NCBI GenBank assembly: GCA_005881495.1
Contig: VBHI01000394.1
Span: 1 to 8,899, forward strand
Length of the DNA stretch: 8,899 nucleotides
DNA from: Chloroflexota bacterium
GTDB taxonomy: Bacteria > Chloroflexota > Ktedonobacteria > Ktedonobacterales > Ktedonobacteraceae
Reading direction: 5' to 3'
In this document: positions 1 through 6,463 of the stretch, piece by piece
Numbering within the stretch: position 1 is the stretch's first letter
Layout: each line of letters begins with the position of its first letter
The notes under the pieces: model-generated
Seen by the model: the letters and a program-made list of their open reading frames with translations, nothing else
What the model was told of the DNA's origin: nothing
Databases searched by the model: none
Translations under genes and position numbers: made by a program

Positions 1-372
1 ACTGAGATCTTTCCGTATCTCGCATGGTCGATATACTACCGGGATAATATGCATGCCAGCAGGAGAATTTTTCTGTTTCCAGGCCAGGTCGATCTCATCG
101 TTTACCCAGGGGGATGTCATGGAATCTGGCGAGAGCACGACAATAAAGGCCTCTCGCGATGTCAACTCCTCTACAATTTTGCGCCACCAGGCCATGCCTC
201 CGTGTAGCCCACCGGAAGCATCGTACCACACGGCGCTCTCGAAGCCAGCACATTGGCGCAGGTCCTGCACCAGCCTGACACCAAAGTCATTGTCTTTACT
301 GCTATGGCTTATGAAGATGCGTGGTATCGCATCAGGCGAAGTTGATGCAACGGTTTCAGGGATGTGACTCAT
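1..372 (-). CDS. TIR-domain protein, partial (C-terminus beyond left edge)
   Basis: The first 124 codons of a TIR-domain protein are visible; the rest lies outside the window. After a short N-terminal tail the TIR core starts at about residue 18 with RIFISHSSKDNDF, followed by VWYDAS (48-53), VVLSPDS (78-84) and PWVNDEID (88-95). Glu93 sits where TIR NADases carry their catalytic glutamate. The start is the ATG at 372, whose ATGA overlaps the stop of the upstream TIR gene by 4 bp, so translation is probably coupled; only a weak AAGGA lies about 12 nt upstream. The TIR domain closely parallels the one in the upstream gene (shared NDF, SPD, NDE/NNE and IIPV.YRPC motifs), so the two are tandem paralogues. 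Bacterial TIR domains often degrade NAD+ in anti-phage or signalling roles. Which role applies here cannot be told without the missing C-terminal part. Confidence 0.88.
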   Translation of the reverse strand, partial: MSHIPETVASTSPDAIPRIFISHSSKDNDFGVRLVQDLRQCAGFESAVWYDASGGLHGGMAWWRKIVEELTSREAFIVVLSPDSMTSPWVNDEIDLAWKQKNSPAGMHIIPVVYRPCEIRKDLS

Positions 373-2045
373 GACCCCAGCAGTTCCTTCTGCATCGTGG
401 CTGCAATAATTTTACCACTCGCGTCGCCGATAACGAGCGTCAGAACTCCTTCCTCAGCATAAGGATAGTGAGGTGAGCCTCCCATACCGTCCAGGCTTGA
501 AAAAAAGAGTATCTGAGGAAGACTCGCACTAAACAGGTCACTTACGGAGGCGCCTCCAATCGCCTTATAGAGATGATCAAGTATAATCAATGCACCTTTT
601 TGCCCTTTCAGTGTACTATCCACAGTCACATCTACATCAACCGGGTTGCTGAGGAGCCGGCGACTCTCTGGAGAATTGATAGCTATGCCGTTGGACTCGA
701 CAGCCGTCACCTCCCAGATACCGCCATTGGCATTTCCGGTAAGACGACTGAGCATAACCTTGATCGTCCCCCCACTGGCACCGGTATTTTTTACGCTCAC
801 CACTGCCTGAATATCATGCAATCCTCCACCGCTCTCAAGCGTCGCTGGAGCATTAGCATCCCAGGCATAGAATTTTGCAGCTAAATGCTGAGCGGTAATC
901 TTTGCATCGCGCTTCCAGGGGTCCTGTCCCCTGTCTGCCTTCGCCTGGTCGGTTTCAGCCTGAAAACGTGTTAAATCAGGAAAAAAGCCCGGGAAGCTCA
1001 CCTGTACAAAGGCATTCTCCCTATCGAACCACTCAAACTCGCGGTAGAGATCCGGCACGAGGTCAGCATTAGGCCTGCCGGTATTAACGCTTGATGCCGG
1101 GTCTACTTCAGAAGTAATAATTGTATTATGATTGCTGATCTTTGCATCGCCCTGGACGAGCCTGAACAGAGAGAAGAGTAGCAAGGGTTTTACCGCCATA
1201 ATATTATCATAGACAAATAGATTCTGGTATGCAGCGGTACCCCCAACAAGGCGCACTGTCACTAAAGTTTGCAAAGAGGACTTTCCTATCAGACTGCCAC
1301 AGCTCACGTGCTCTACCAGATTCTCATCTCCCTTTACCAGGCCAAGCAGGGGAGCCCAATGCGCAGGAGCCTTCACCGTATTGGGACATGGTTGCTCACC
1401 CAATTTTATACTTGCCACCTGTTCCGCGTTAGATGATTTTGGTGCAATGAGCCAGAAAATGCTACCACCTCCTACCGCCAACCCTAGTACAAAACAAAGC
1501 GCAGCCAGTGACCATGAAAGATGCGGTTTGGGCTTCACTATTTGTGATGGTAAGGTGGTGAACATGGTAACTTCTGCCGGCGGCGTACTATTTATTGTCG
1601 AAATGGCAGTGAGTAACTCTGCGAAAGCGGCATCATAGGCCTTAGGAGGCAGAAATGAGACAACCTGCAGCGTATCGATATCCTGGCGTACGTCACAAGG
1701 CCGGTAGAGCACTGGGATAATCTGCATGCCCCCGGAAGAGTTCTTCCGTTGCCAGGCTTGATCAATCTCATTATTGACTCGTGTTGACGCCACAGCGTCT
1801 GGCGAGAGCAGGACAAGGAGGACATCATGTGTATCCTGTGCCACCACTTGTGCCTCGAACTCAGGCAGCCAGGCACTCCCCCCCTCATCTCCCTTATTCC
1901 CCTGCTCTTCATTTGAGGCATCGCACCAGATTTGAGCATTCTCTCCGAGTACTCGCTTTAGATCGTTCACCAGCTTAACACAAAAATCGTTATCTTTAGC
2001 GCTATGACTGACGAAAATGCGGAGAGGATGCACTGAAATAGCCAT
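369..2045 (-). CDS. TIR-domain membrane protein with large extracytoplasmic region
   Basis: A 558-residue protein. The start is the ATG at 2045, preceded by AGGAGGT at 7-nt spacing; an in-frame upstream extension of 27 codons has no such site and is dropped. Residues 8-150 form a TIR domain: RIFVSHSAKDNDF (9-21), IWCDAS (39-44), VLLSPDA (78-84), and Glu93 in VNNEID at the usual catalytic position. The Trp that often precedes this Glu by four residues is Arg89 here, whereas the paralogue downstream has Trp. Residues 178-201 form one hydrophobic membrane segment, followed by Pro-Lys. The remaining 350 residues should lie outside the cytoplasm, and they end in a beta-rich stretch (about 456-558) with ILDHLYKAIGGASV and IAATMQKELL. 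That stretch recalls the Gmad2/Ig-like lipoprotein-type domains common in Ktedonobacteria; this assignment is tentative. The domain order suggests a membrane-tethered TIR effector or sensor. The reaction is inferred, not shown. Confidence 0.85.
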   Translation of the reverse strand: MAISVHPLRIFVSHSAKDNDFCVKLVNDLKRVLGENAQIWCDASNEEQGNKGDEGGSAWLPEFEAQVVAQDTHDVLLVLLSPDAVASTRVNNEIDQAWQRKNSSGGMQIIPVLYRPCDVRQDIDTLQVVSFLPPKAYDAAFAELLTAISTINSTPPAEVTMFTTLPSQIVKPKPHLSWSLAALCFVLGLAVGGGSIFWLIAPKSSNAEQVASIKLGEQPCPNTVKAPAHWAPLLGLVKGDENLVEHVSCGSLIGKSSLQTLVTVRLVGGTAAYQNLFVYDNIMAVKPLLLFSLFRLVQGDAKISNHNTIITSEVDPASSVNTGRPNADLVPDLYREFEWFDRENAFVQVSFPGFFPDLTRFQAETDQAKADRGQDPWKRDAKITAQHLAAKFYAWDANAPATLESGGGLHDIQAVVSVKNTGASGGTIKVMLSRLTGNANGGIWEVTAVESNGIAINSPESRRLLSNPVDVDVTVDSTLKGQKGALIILDHLYKAIGGASVSDLFSASLPQILFFSSLDGMGGSPHYPYAEEGVLTLVIGDASGKIIAATMQKELLGS

Positions 2046-2261
2046 AGCACTACCTCCTGATGCTACAGATATACTTACCATCCACATGCTTAAAGTACTA
2101 CGTGTGAGCCGGAGTGAGCCAATCAAAGGGTTTGTAGACCTGGCCTTGCACCAGGAATCAATATGTTACAGCTTGCTTAGTTTGAAAGAGCCTGGAAGAC
2201 GTTGCTCTCAATGACCAGACTGAAAATTGAAGACGAACTAAGTGATCATTATTTTCAGGAA

Positions 2262-2292
2262 AGTATAGCATATTTCATGGTACAACACCATG
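2262..2292 (-). promoter_or_regulatory. Extended -10 promoter with adjacent inverted repeat, upstream of TIR genes
   Basis: Read on the minus strand, TGCTATACT (2270-2262) is a good extended -10 element. No convincing -35 box lies 16-18 bp upstream, as is usual for extended -10 promoters. Directly upstream, CATGGT-ACAAC-ACCATG (2276-2292) is a perfect 6-bp inverted repeat with a 5-nt loop, placed where a regulator would overlap the -35 region. The leader to the TIR start would be about 210 nt. The rest of the 2046-2338 gap shows no gene or other element that I can support. Confidence 0.4.
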
Positions 2293-2338
2293 TATAGACT
2301 CCCCTCTAGAAAGTGTTTGAGTTGACAAGAGAAAAGAT

Positions 2339-2776
2339 TTATTGTTTTGTAGGCAATAAGCCTCTCTCTTGCATAATTTTCATGAAGTTCTCGTGGGTAA
2401 GGTAAAAGACAATTTTGGGTAAATCATCTTTTATGAACAGAACATAAGTAGAATAGTCTTTCAAATCTATTGGTTGTCCTGGGTCCTTTTCAAATCGCAT
2501 ATGCACATGGACTTTTGCCATTACGTAGTGATCATCCAGTCGTGTTTCGTCAAGCACTACGATTTTTACGAATTGAAAACCGATGGATTGAAAAAAAGCT
2601 TGCCGTTTTGAAATACCTGCGAGAAAGTCATCCGTCTTCACAATTTGGATGCTGCCATCCGGGTCGGCAGTCATAAATGGGTCACTAAATTGGAAGGCAA
2701 GGCCACGCTCAAACGTATTACTCCTTCGCTCGAAATCCTCAAAAAACGTTTTGACGACATCACTTACCTGGTTCAT
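2339..2776 (-). CDS. NTF2/SnoaL-like small protein
   Basis: A 145-residue soluble protein whose length and pattern fit the NTF2-like cone fold (SnoaL/DUF4440-type). An N-terminal amphipathic helix (VVKTFFEDFERRSN, 7-20) is followed by a loop with FSDPFMTADPDG (30-41), then alternating beta strands such as HYVMAKVHVHMRF in the middle and YSTYVLFI near the end. The ATG at 2776 has GAGG a few nucleotides upstream. Proteins of this fold include isomerases, cyclases, hydrolases and ligand-binding proteins, and no active-site set is clear here, so no reaction is claimed. It stands alone between the operon terminator at 2927-2949 and the promoter region of the TIR genes, all on the same strand. I see no functional link to either neighbour. 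Confidence 0.75.
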   Translation of the reverse strand: MNQVSDVVKTFFEDFERRSNTFERGLAFQFSDPFMTADPDGSIQIVKTDDFLAGISKRQAFFQSIGFQFVKIVVLDETRLDDHYVMAKVHVHMRFEKDPGQPIDLKDYSTYVLFIKDDLPKIVFYLTHENFMKIMQERGLLPTKQ

Positions 2777-2926
2777 CGTTCCTCACCAATCCTTTCTTAA
2801 TACTGTGTGATGGTATCTCAGTGGAAGCAACACGAATCCGCCATAACTCGGCAGTTCCTCACTTTCTCTGGCTTAATCCGGGGGAATCATTCGTGCTCAA
2901 CCTGAGTATAAGGTGAAGAGCAGCAG

Positions 2927-2949
2927 AAAAAATCGTCCAAAGGGACGAT
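2927..2949 (-). terminator. Intrinsic terminator of the dioxygenase/aldolase operon
   Basis: On the minus strand, ATCGTCC-CTTT-GGACGAT forms a perfect 7-bp stem with a 4-nt loop. It is followed at once by a run of six T (2932-2927, sharing its first T with the stem). This is a textbook Rho-independent terminator in the direction of the operon, about 270 bp after the last stop. The stretch 2777-3137 around it holds no convincing gene; an open frame at 2859-3134 runs through the stem and has no ribosome-binding site. Confidence 0.72.
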
Positions 2950-3137
2950 GCGCACAGAGATGAAATGTGGTAATGTAAAGCTGAAAAGAGTCGTTTTGCT
3001 CCTACTTTCATCTGGATAGCCACCAGGAAAACAAGAAAAAAGCCCGAGAAGGCCCCAAAAATACTGGCCACTTCCTCCCAGCTTTCTGCAAAGTTGTAAC
3101 CAAGGCTAGAGGAATAAGCGCAGATTCGAGGCATGAT

Positions 3138-3278
3138 CTATGGCACAGGAAAAACAGGAGACACGCGAAGAAGAGGTTGCTCGCGCTCGTAGTTATCTGG
3201 CAAGTCAGGCAATGCCAGACTCATCTCGACATCGTCTGGGGGCACAATGAGTTCGGCAACATGAACTGGCGTGAATGG
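3138..3278 (-). pseudogene. Protein-like 46-codon tail, possible 3' remnant of a lost gene
   Basis: Just past the point where the dioxygenase reading frame stops resembling its family, a different minus-strand frame is open for 46 codons. It runs from after a TAG (3281-3279) to a TAG (3140-3138) and reads PFTPVHVAELIVPPDD, then VEMSLALPDLPDNYER, ending LLRVSPVFPVP. It has no start codon of its own. The composition is protein-like, with acidic and aliphatic alternation and few rare residues. It could be the C-terminal end of a gene that once followed the dioxygenase and was mostly deleted. I do not recognise the family. A plus-strand frame over the same bases (ATG 3140, 36 codons) is an alternative reading, so this call is weak. 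Confidence 0.3.
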
Positions 3279-4060
3279 CTACTGAAGCCCTGGGCAATCG
3301 CGTGTTTGCCAGGAGCAAATTCAATCCAGACGCCGTTTTCCAGGTAAATGTCAGCCGCACGCAGCACATCTTCGCGATTATCGACCCAGTAGGCGATATG
3401 ATGCAGTCGACCAGTTGACCCGGTCTCATCACGGGTATAGACCACATCATAAGCCTTATTGGTAAAGGTCAACCAGACACCCATCTCTGTTCCGTCGTCA
3501 AAAACAATATGCTCCGTTAATCTCGCCCCTAACCGCTCCTGCATAAAGGTTCGATTCTCTACAGGGCTGCGACCAAGGAAATTGATGTGATCAAGACGCC
3601 GCACGCCGACCCCGTGATCGGGAGTGCGCTGCGGCTGATTTTTGAGCGCGGGGCGTAAGGCTTCAGGGGCCCGGTATTTCTCTGAGTCGTAGTAGAGTTC
3701 CAGAAGGTGCCCATCGGGGTCAGTAAATTGGTACGCCCGGCCATGTCCCACATCACCGTCAATCCAGCCTCGCCCTTGCCCACTTGCCTCAAGAGCCTTG
3801 ACGCGCCGCTCTAGCGCCTGTGGACTCATGGCACGGAAGGCGGTGTGACCCAGTCCGGCCTGTTTCGCCTCAGTGAGCTTGAGGGAGTAGCGTTCGTAGT
3901 CTCCCCAGCCGCGCAAGTAGACGGACTGCCCCTCTCGTGCAGTTTCCTGCATGCTGAGCACGTCCCGAAAAAACCACAAACTTTCTTCGGGCTTGGGAGT
4001 GAGCAACTCAACATGTCCCAGATGAGCAACATCAAAGATTGGTTCTTGTACGTCATTCAT
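3221..4060 (-). CDS. Catechol 2,3-dioxygenase-like VOC protein, 3'-truncated (probable pseudogene)
   Basis: A type I extradiol dioxygenase of the VOC fold, an Fe(II) enzyme that cleaves catechols next to the hydroxyls. The N-terminal VOC module (about 13-125) contains DVAHLGHVELLTP and FTDPDGHLLELYY. The catalytic module contains LDHINFLGRSP with His158, and LHHIAYWVDNRED with His220/His221, as the first two iron ligands. Family similarity ends at GKHAIAQGF (251-259). The last 20 codons are out-of-context sequence, where relatives continue with a Y.YEPGGNR.E stretch bearing the third ligand, Glu. The protein is 279 residues against roughly 305-325 in the family and should be inactive. The start ATG at 4060 has AAAGGA 10 nt upstream. 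It is the last gene of the operon, 87 bp after the aldolase. The missing C-terminal end is found at 7175-7354. Confidence 0.85.
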   Translation of the reverse strand: MNDVQEPIFDVAHLGHVELLTPKPEESLWFFRDVLSMQETAREGQSVYLRGWGDYERYSLKLTEAKQAGLGHTAFRAMSPQALERRVKALEASGQGRGWIDGDVGHGRAYQFTDPDGHLLELYYDSEKYRAPEALRPALKNQPQRTPDHGVGVRRLDHINFLGRSPVENRTFMQERLGARLTEHIVFDDGTEMGVWLTFTNKAYDVVYTRDETGSTGRLHHIAYWVDNREDVLRAADIYLENGVWIEFAPGKHAIAQGFSSHSRQFMLPNSLCPQTMSR

Positions 4061-4121
4061 AGAAATAGCATCCTTTCTTCGTGATTCGTGTTCCTAGACA
4101 GCTTACAACGAGAGAGAGTCA

Positions 4122-4172
4122 AAGCAGCGAGAGAAGTGGCACATTGATCAGTCCCACGCATCCTGTGACCTC
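4122..4172 (-). pseudogene. Degenerate fragment of an RraA-like gene after the RraA stop
   Basis: In the minus-strand frame beginning at 4172, 17 codons read EVTGCVGLINVPLLSLL and then meet TGA. The intact RraA-like gene encodes EAAGRVGLIDVPLIQLI at residues 19-35. Ten of the 17 positions are identical, and three others are conservative (N/D, L/I, L/I). At DNA level, bases 4146-4172 match 4709-4735 at 23 of 27 positions, and all four differences are transitions. The fragment overlaps the last codons of the intact gene in another frame and fills most of the gap before the dioxygenase. I read it as the remains of a second aldolase copy. Confidence 0.55.
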
Positions 4173-4789
4173 TCCACAAGCGTTCTCAAACCATGCAGGT
4201 CATAAGACAGGGCTCCCGCCTCCAGCTTCTTTCTGAGCTCCGCTTCACGCGTCTGTCGCGCTTGCGCGGCCTCTAACACGTGTGCCGCTTGCCCCCTCGC
4301 GACCACGACGGCTCCATCCGCGTCCAGGAGTACGATGTCACCTGGTGCGATGGTTGCCCCGCCCATGACGACCGGTTCGTTGATGGTTCCTCCTTTGGTT
4401 TTGCTTGCTCCTCGCACACGGATCCAGCGGGTCCAGATGGGCAAGCCAAGGGACTGCAACTCTTCGCAATCGCGTACAGACGCATCGATGAGGAGGGCAG
4501 CCACCTGGTGGACCGATGCCTGGGTGGCCAGCAGTTCGCCGACCAGCGCCACTGGCTCGGGTACCGGCATGGTCAGCACCAGGACCTCACCGGGTTGGAC
4601 CTGGTCGAGCACGGCATGCACCATCAAGTTGTCGCCTTGCCCACAGCGGACGGTGCGGGCAGGCCCTGCTACTCTACTTCCGGGGATCAGCTGAATCAGA
4701 GGCACGTCGATCAGTCCTACGCGTCCTGCGGCCTCGTAGACAGTTGCTACCCCGTAGTCGGCAAATTGCTTCACATCAAAAGTGTTCAT
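4148..4789 (-). CDS. RraA-like / HMG aldolase family protein (4-carboxy-4-hydroxy-2-oxoadipate aldolase-like)
   Basis: A 213-residue member of the RraA/class II HMG-CHA aldolase family. Visible marks are DYGVATVYEAAGRVG (11-25), PGSRVAGPARTV (36-47), the GELLATQA segment from residue 84, and IDASVRD (101-107), whose Arg106-Asp107 pair is the conserved active-site couple of the aldolases. INEPVVMGGATIAPGDIV and LLDADGAVVV follow. Active family members cleave 4-carboxy-4-hydroxy-2-oxoadipate or 4-hydroxy-4-methyl-2-oxoglutarate to pyruvate plus oxaloacetate or pyruvate. RraA itself, the RNase E inhibitor, is a relative, but the retained catalytic pair and the neighbours favour the aldolase. The start ATG at 4789 overlaps the stop of the PIG-L gene (ATGA). 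The last codons run over a degenerate copy of the gene's own N-terminal segment, so the C-terminus may not be the original one. Confidence 0.85.
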   Translation of the reverse strand: MNTFDVKQFADYGVATVYEAAGRVGLIDVPLIQLIPGSRVAGPARTVRCGQGDNLMVHAVLDQVQPGEVLVLTMPVPEPVALVGELLATQASVHQVAALLIDASVRDCEELQSLGLPIWTRWIRVRGASKTKGGTINEPVVMGGATIAPGDIVLLDADGAVVVARGQAAHVLEAAQARQTREAELRKKLEAGALSYDLHGLRTLVERSQDAWD

Positions 4790-5523
4790 AGGGTTGCTAC
4801 CACCTGTGGGAGAACACGCTGAAAAGCTTCAGCGTAGCGAATATCTTTTTTTCCCGAGACACGACGAGCATGATTGGCTCGGTGTTCCGCCTGCTCCGTA
4901 TAGTACTGGCGCAGGTACTGCTGGGCCGCCATCGCTTCCATGGCTCGCTGTTTCTGTGGAAACACCGCCGTAATGTCCACGAAGGTCGTCGGGACGAAGC
5001 CGCACAGTTCCGGCTGATGCGGCTCGAACCAGAAGAGTTCAGGAGGCGCAATGGTGGCAAAGCCGCTGGCCACACCGGCTCCACTGGCCAGCAGACGGGC
5101 CCGTTGGGTCGCCGCAGAGGCCAGCGGATGATCTGGATTGAACGGGTCTCGCTCCGTATGGGTCACGATGGCATCTGGAGCTGTTTCACGAATGAGATCG
5201 GTCAAGCGCTCTAGCGCTTCGGTGCTGATGTGGAGGGGGTAGTCGCCCAAATCCAGGCACTGGAAGCTTGCCCCGAGCACCTCGGCAGCTCGCACGGCTT
5301 CTGCGTGGCGGATGCGCTTCACATTTTCAACGGTTTGTCCCGGTTCTTTCCACAGTTCGCCTGATTCGCCACGCTCTCCATAGGTAAGGGCAAGCACGGT
5401 AGCTTTCCCTCCATTGGAAGTAACAACGGCGATTGCGCCTCCGGCCCGCCAGACAAAGTCAGCCGAATGGGCGCCGATGACGAGCAGCGTGCGTGCCTTT
5501 TCTCCATCACGGAGTTCACTCAT
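4786..5523 (-). CDS. PIG-L family hydratase, GalB-like (4-oxalmesaconate hydratase)
   Basis: A 245-residue PIG-L/LmbE-fold protein. The zinc-site motif normally written AHPDD appears as AHSAD (18-22) in the longer signature IGAHSADFVWRAGGAI. This is followed by YGERGES (48-54), DLGDYP (91-96), the motif FNPDHPLA (128-135) with His132, and FEPHQPEL (166-173). The AHSADFVWRAGGAI, GERGES and FEPHQPE segments agree closely with my memory of Pseudomonas putida GalB, a zinc-dependent PIG-L-type 4-oxalmesaconate hydratase of gallate breakdown, rather than with sugar deacetylases. The start is the ATG at 5523, with AGGGGAG about 9 nt upstream; a TTG at 5544 is an unlikely alternative. It overlaps the amidohydrolase stop by 8 bp and the aldolase start by 4 bp. 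The aldolase next to it would use its product. The exact substrate is inferred. Confidence 0.83.
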   Translation of the reverse strand: MSELRDGEKARTLLVIGAHSADFVWRAGGAIAVVTSNGGKATVLALTYGERGESGELWKEPGQTVENVKRIRHAEAVRAAEVLGASFQCLDLGDYPLHISTEALERLTDLIRETAPDAIVTHTERDPFNPDHPLASAATQRARLLASGAGVASGFATIAPPELFWFEPHQPELCGFVPTTFVDITAVFPQKQRAMEAMAAQQYLRQYYTEQAEHRANHARRVSGKKDIRYAEAFQRVLPQVVATL

Positions 5524-6463
5524 TGCTTTTCTCTCCCCTTGCAAGCCGTACGGTGTTGGTGACGGCCATGGTAGAAATCTCTTCTTCCGAAAAGGCTGCC
5601 GCTAAGAGCTGATCGGCCATCAGTGCGAGGCCATCCTCAATGGGAGGATTGGTTGGCTGGCCCAGGTCAGTGGAGAGGAACGAGTGTTGGGGACCGCTCG
5701 CTCGGATGTTGGCGCACATCTGCTCCCAGGAGATTTTTCCGGTGTAGGGCGTCGTAAAGCAACGTTCGAGGAACGCTCCACGCCCAGCAAGGGCAGCCTG
5801 GTCCTCGGCCGACAAGTTCTCTGCCGGATAGTCAGGATGGGTGACGATGATCTGCCGCACCCCCTCCGCGAGCGCAGCCTCGACGACAGCGAAAATCTCA
5901 TCACGATCCAGGTGCCCTGTGGCAAGGACGAGACCATGGGTGGCGATAGAGCGCAGCACGCTTCGTACCTCTGGAAGCACCTGGTGCTGCTCATTGACGA
6001 CCCGAACCGGTTCGCTCTTGACGCCTTGATCGCGGAGCTCCTGTTGTAAGCGTGCCCATTGCGGTCGTTTCGCTCCAGGAGGAAGGGCATACTGTTCAGA
6101 CATTTCGTTGACCGAATCAAAGGTCGGCATCCAGACGATGCGTGCGCCTTCGCGTGCTGCGATCTCAACGGCCATGGTATTCATGCCACCGACGGCGCAG
6201 TTGAGGACAAGAGCTCCCAGCACATCAACGTCTGGTACGAGAGAGCGAACCAGAGCCGCGCGTTCTGCGGTCGGGACATAATGGGACTTGATCACGAAAC
6301 CGGCCAGTCCCCATTGCCGACAACGATGGGCAAGCTCAAGGTCAGACGCACTTCTGGGCATGATATCAGGACTGGTGTGTACGTGTAAGTCATAGGCTCC
6401 ACGCACGAGTTCGCGGGCCCGTGCAGAAGGACGAGGATAGTTTGGCTCAGCAAAGTTCTTCAT
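5516..6463 (-). CDS. DUF6282-type amidohydrolase-superfamily protein
   Basis: A 315-residue protein with the metal-site layout of the amidohydrolase superfamily: YDLHVHTSPD (His27, His29), KSHYVP (Lys59, His61), LATGHLD (His184), VTHPDYP (His209) and LSTDLGQP (Asp266). The HVHTSPD start and TDLGQP end fit the family usually named DUF6282 or 'cytosolic protein', which has no established reaction that I know of. It lies between the GntR regulator, whose stop it overlaps by 4 bp (ATGA), and the GalB-like hydratase, which it overlaps by 8 bp. In other gallate/protocatechuate clusters an amidohydrolase, LigI, opens 2-pyrone-4,6-dicarboxylate to the GalB substrate. A similar lactonase or hydrolase role here is a reasonable guess but is not shown by the sequence. 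Confidence 0.83.
   Translation of the reverse strand: MKNFAEPNYPRPSARARELVRGAYDLHVHTSPDIMPRSASDLELAHRCRQWGLAGFVIKSHYVPTAERAALVRSLVPDVDVLGALVLNCAVGGMNTMAVEIAAREGARIVWMPTFDSVNEMSEQYALPPGAKRPQWARLQQELRDQGVKSEPVRVVNEQHQVLPEVRSVLRSIATHGLVLATGHLDRDEIFAVVEAALAEGVRQIIVTHPDYPAENLSAEDQAALAGRGAFLERCFTTPYTGKISWEQMCANIRASGPQHSFLSTDLGQPTNPPIEDGLALMADQLLAAAFSEEEISTMAVTNTVRLARGEKSNE

Noticed and set aside
53..367. Plus-strand open frame of 104 codons at the left end
   Set aside because: It is antisense to the TIR domain of the partial gene, whose motifs are clear on the minus strand.
2859..3134. 91-codon minus-strand open frame with a hydrophobic stretch resembling a membrane segment
   Set aside because: It has no ribosome-binding site, its start directly follows a stop, and a strong intrinsic terminator of the upstream operon lies inside it. 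The hydrophobic stretch alone does not support a gene.
3140..3250. Plus-strand 36-codon frame starting MAQEKQETREEE
   Set aside because: It is charged and plausible-looking but short, without a clear ribosome-binding site, and competes with the minus-strand 46-codon remnant over the same bases. Neither reading is proven, and the minus strand fits the operon direction better.
4280..4822. Plus-strand open frame of 180 codons
   Set aside because: It is antisense to the well-supported RraA-like and GalB-like genes and shows no family motifs.
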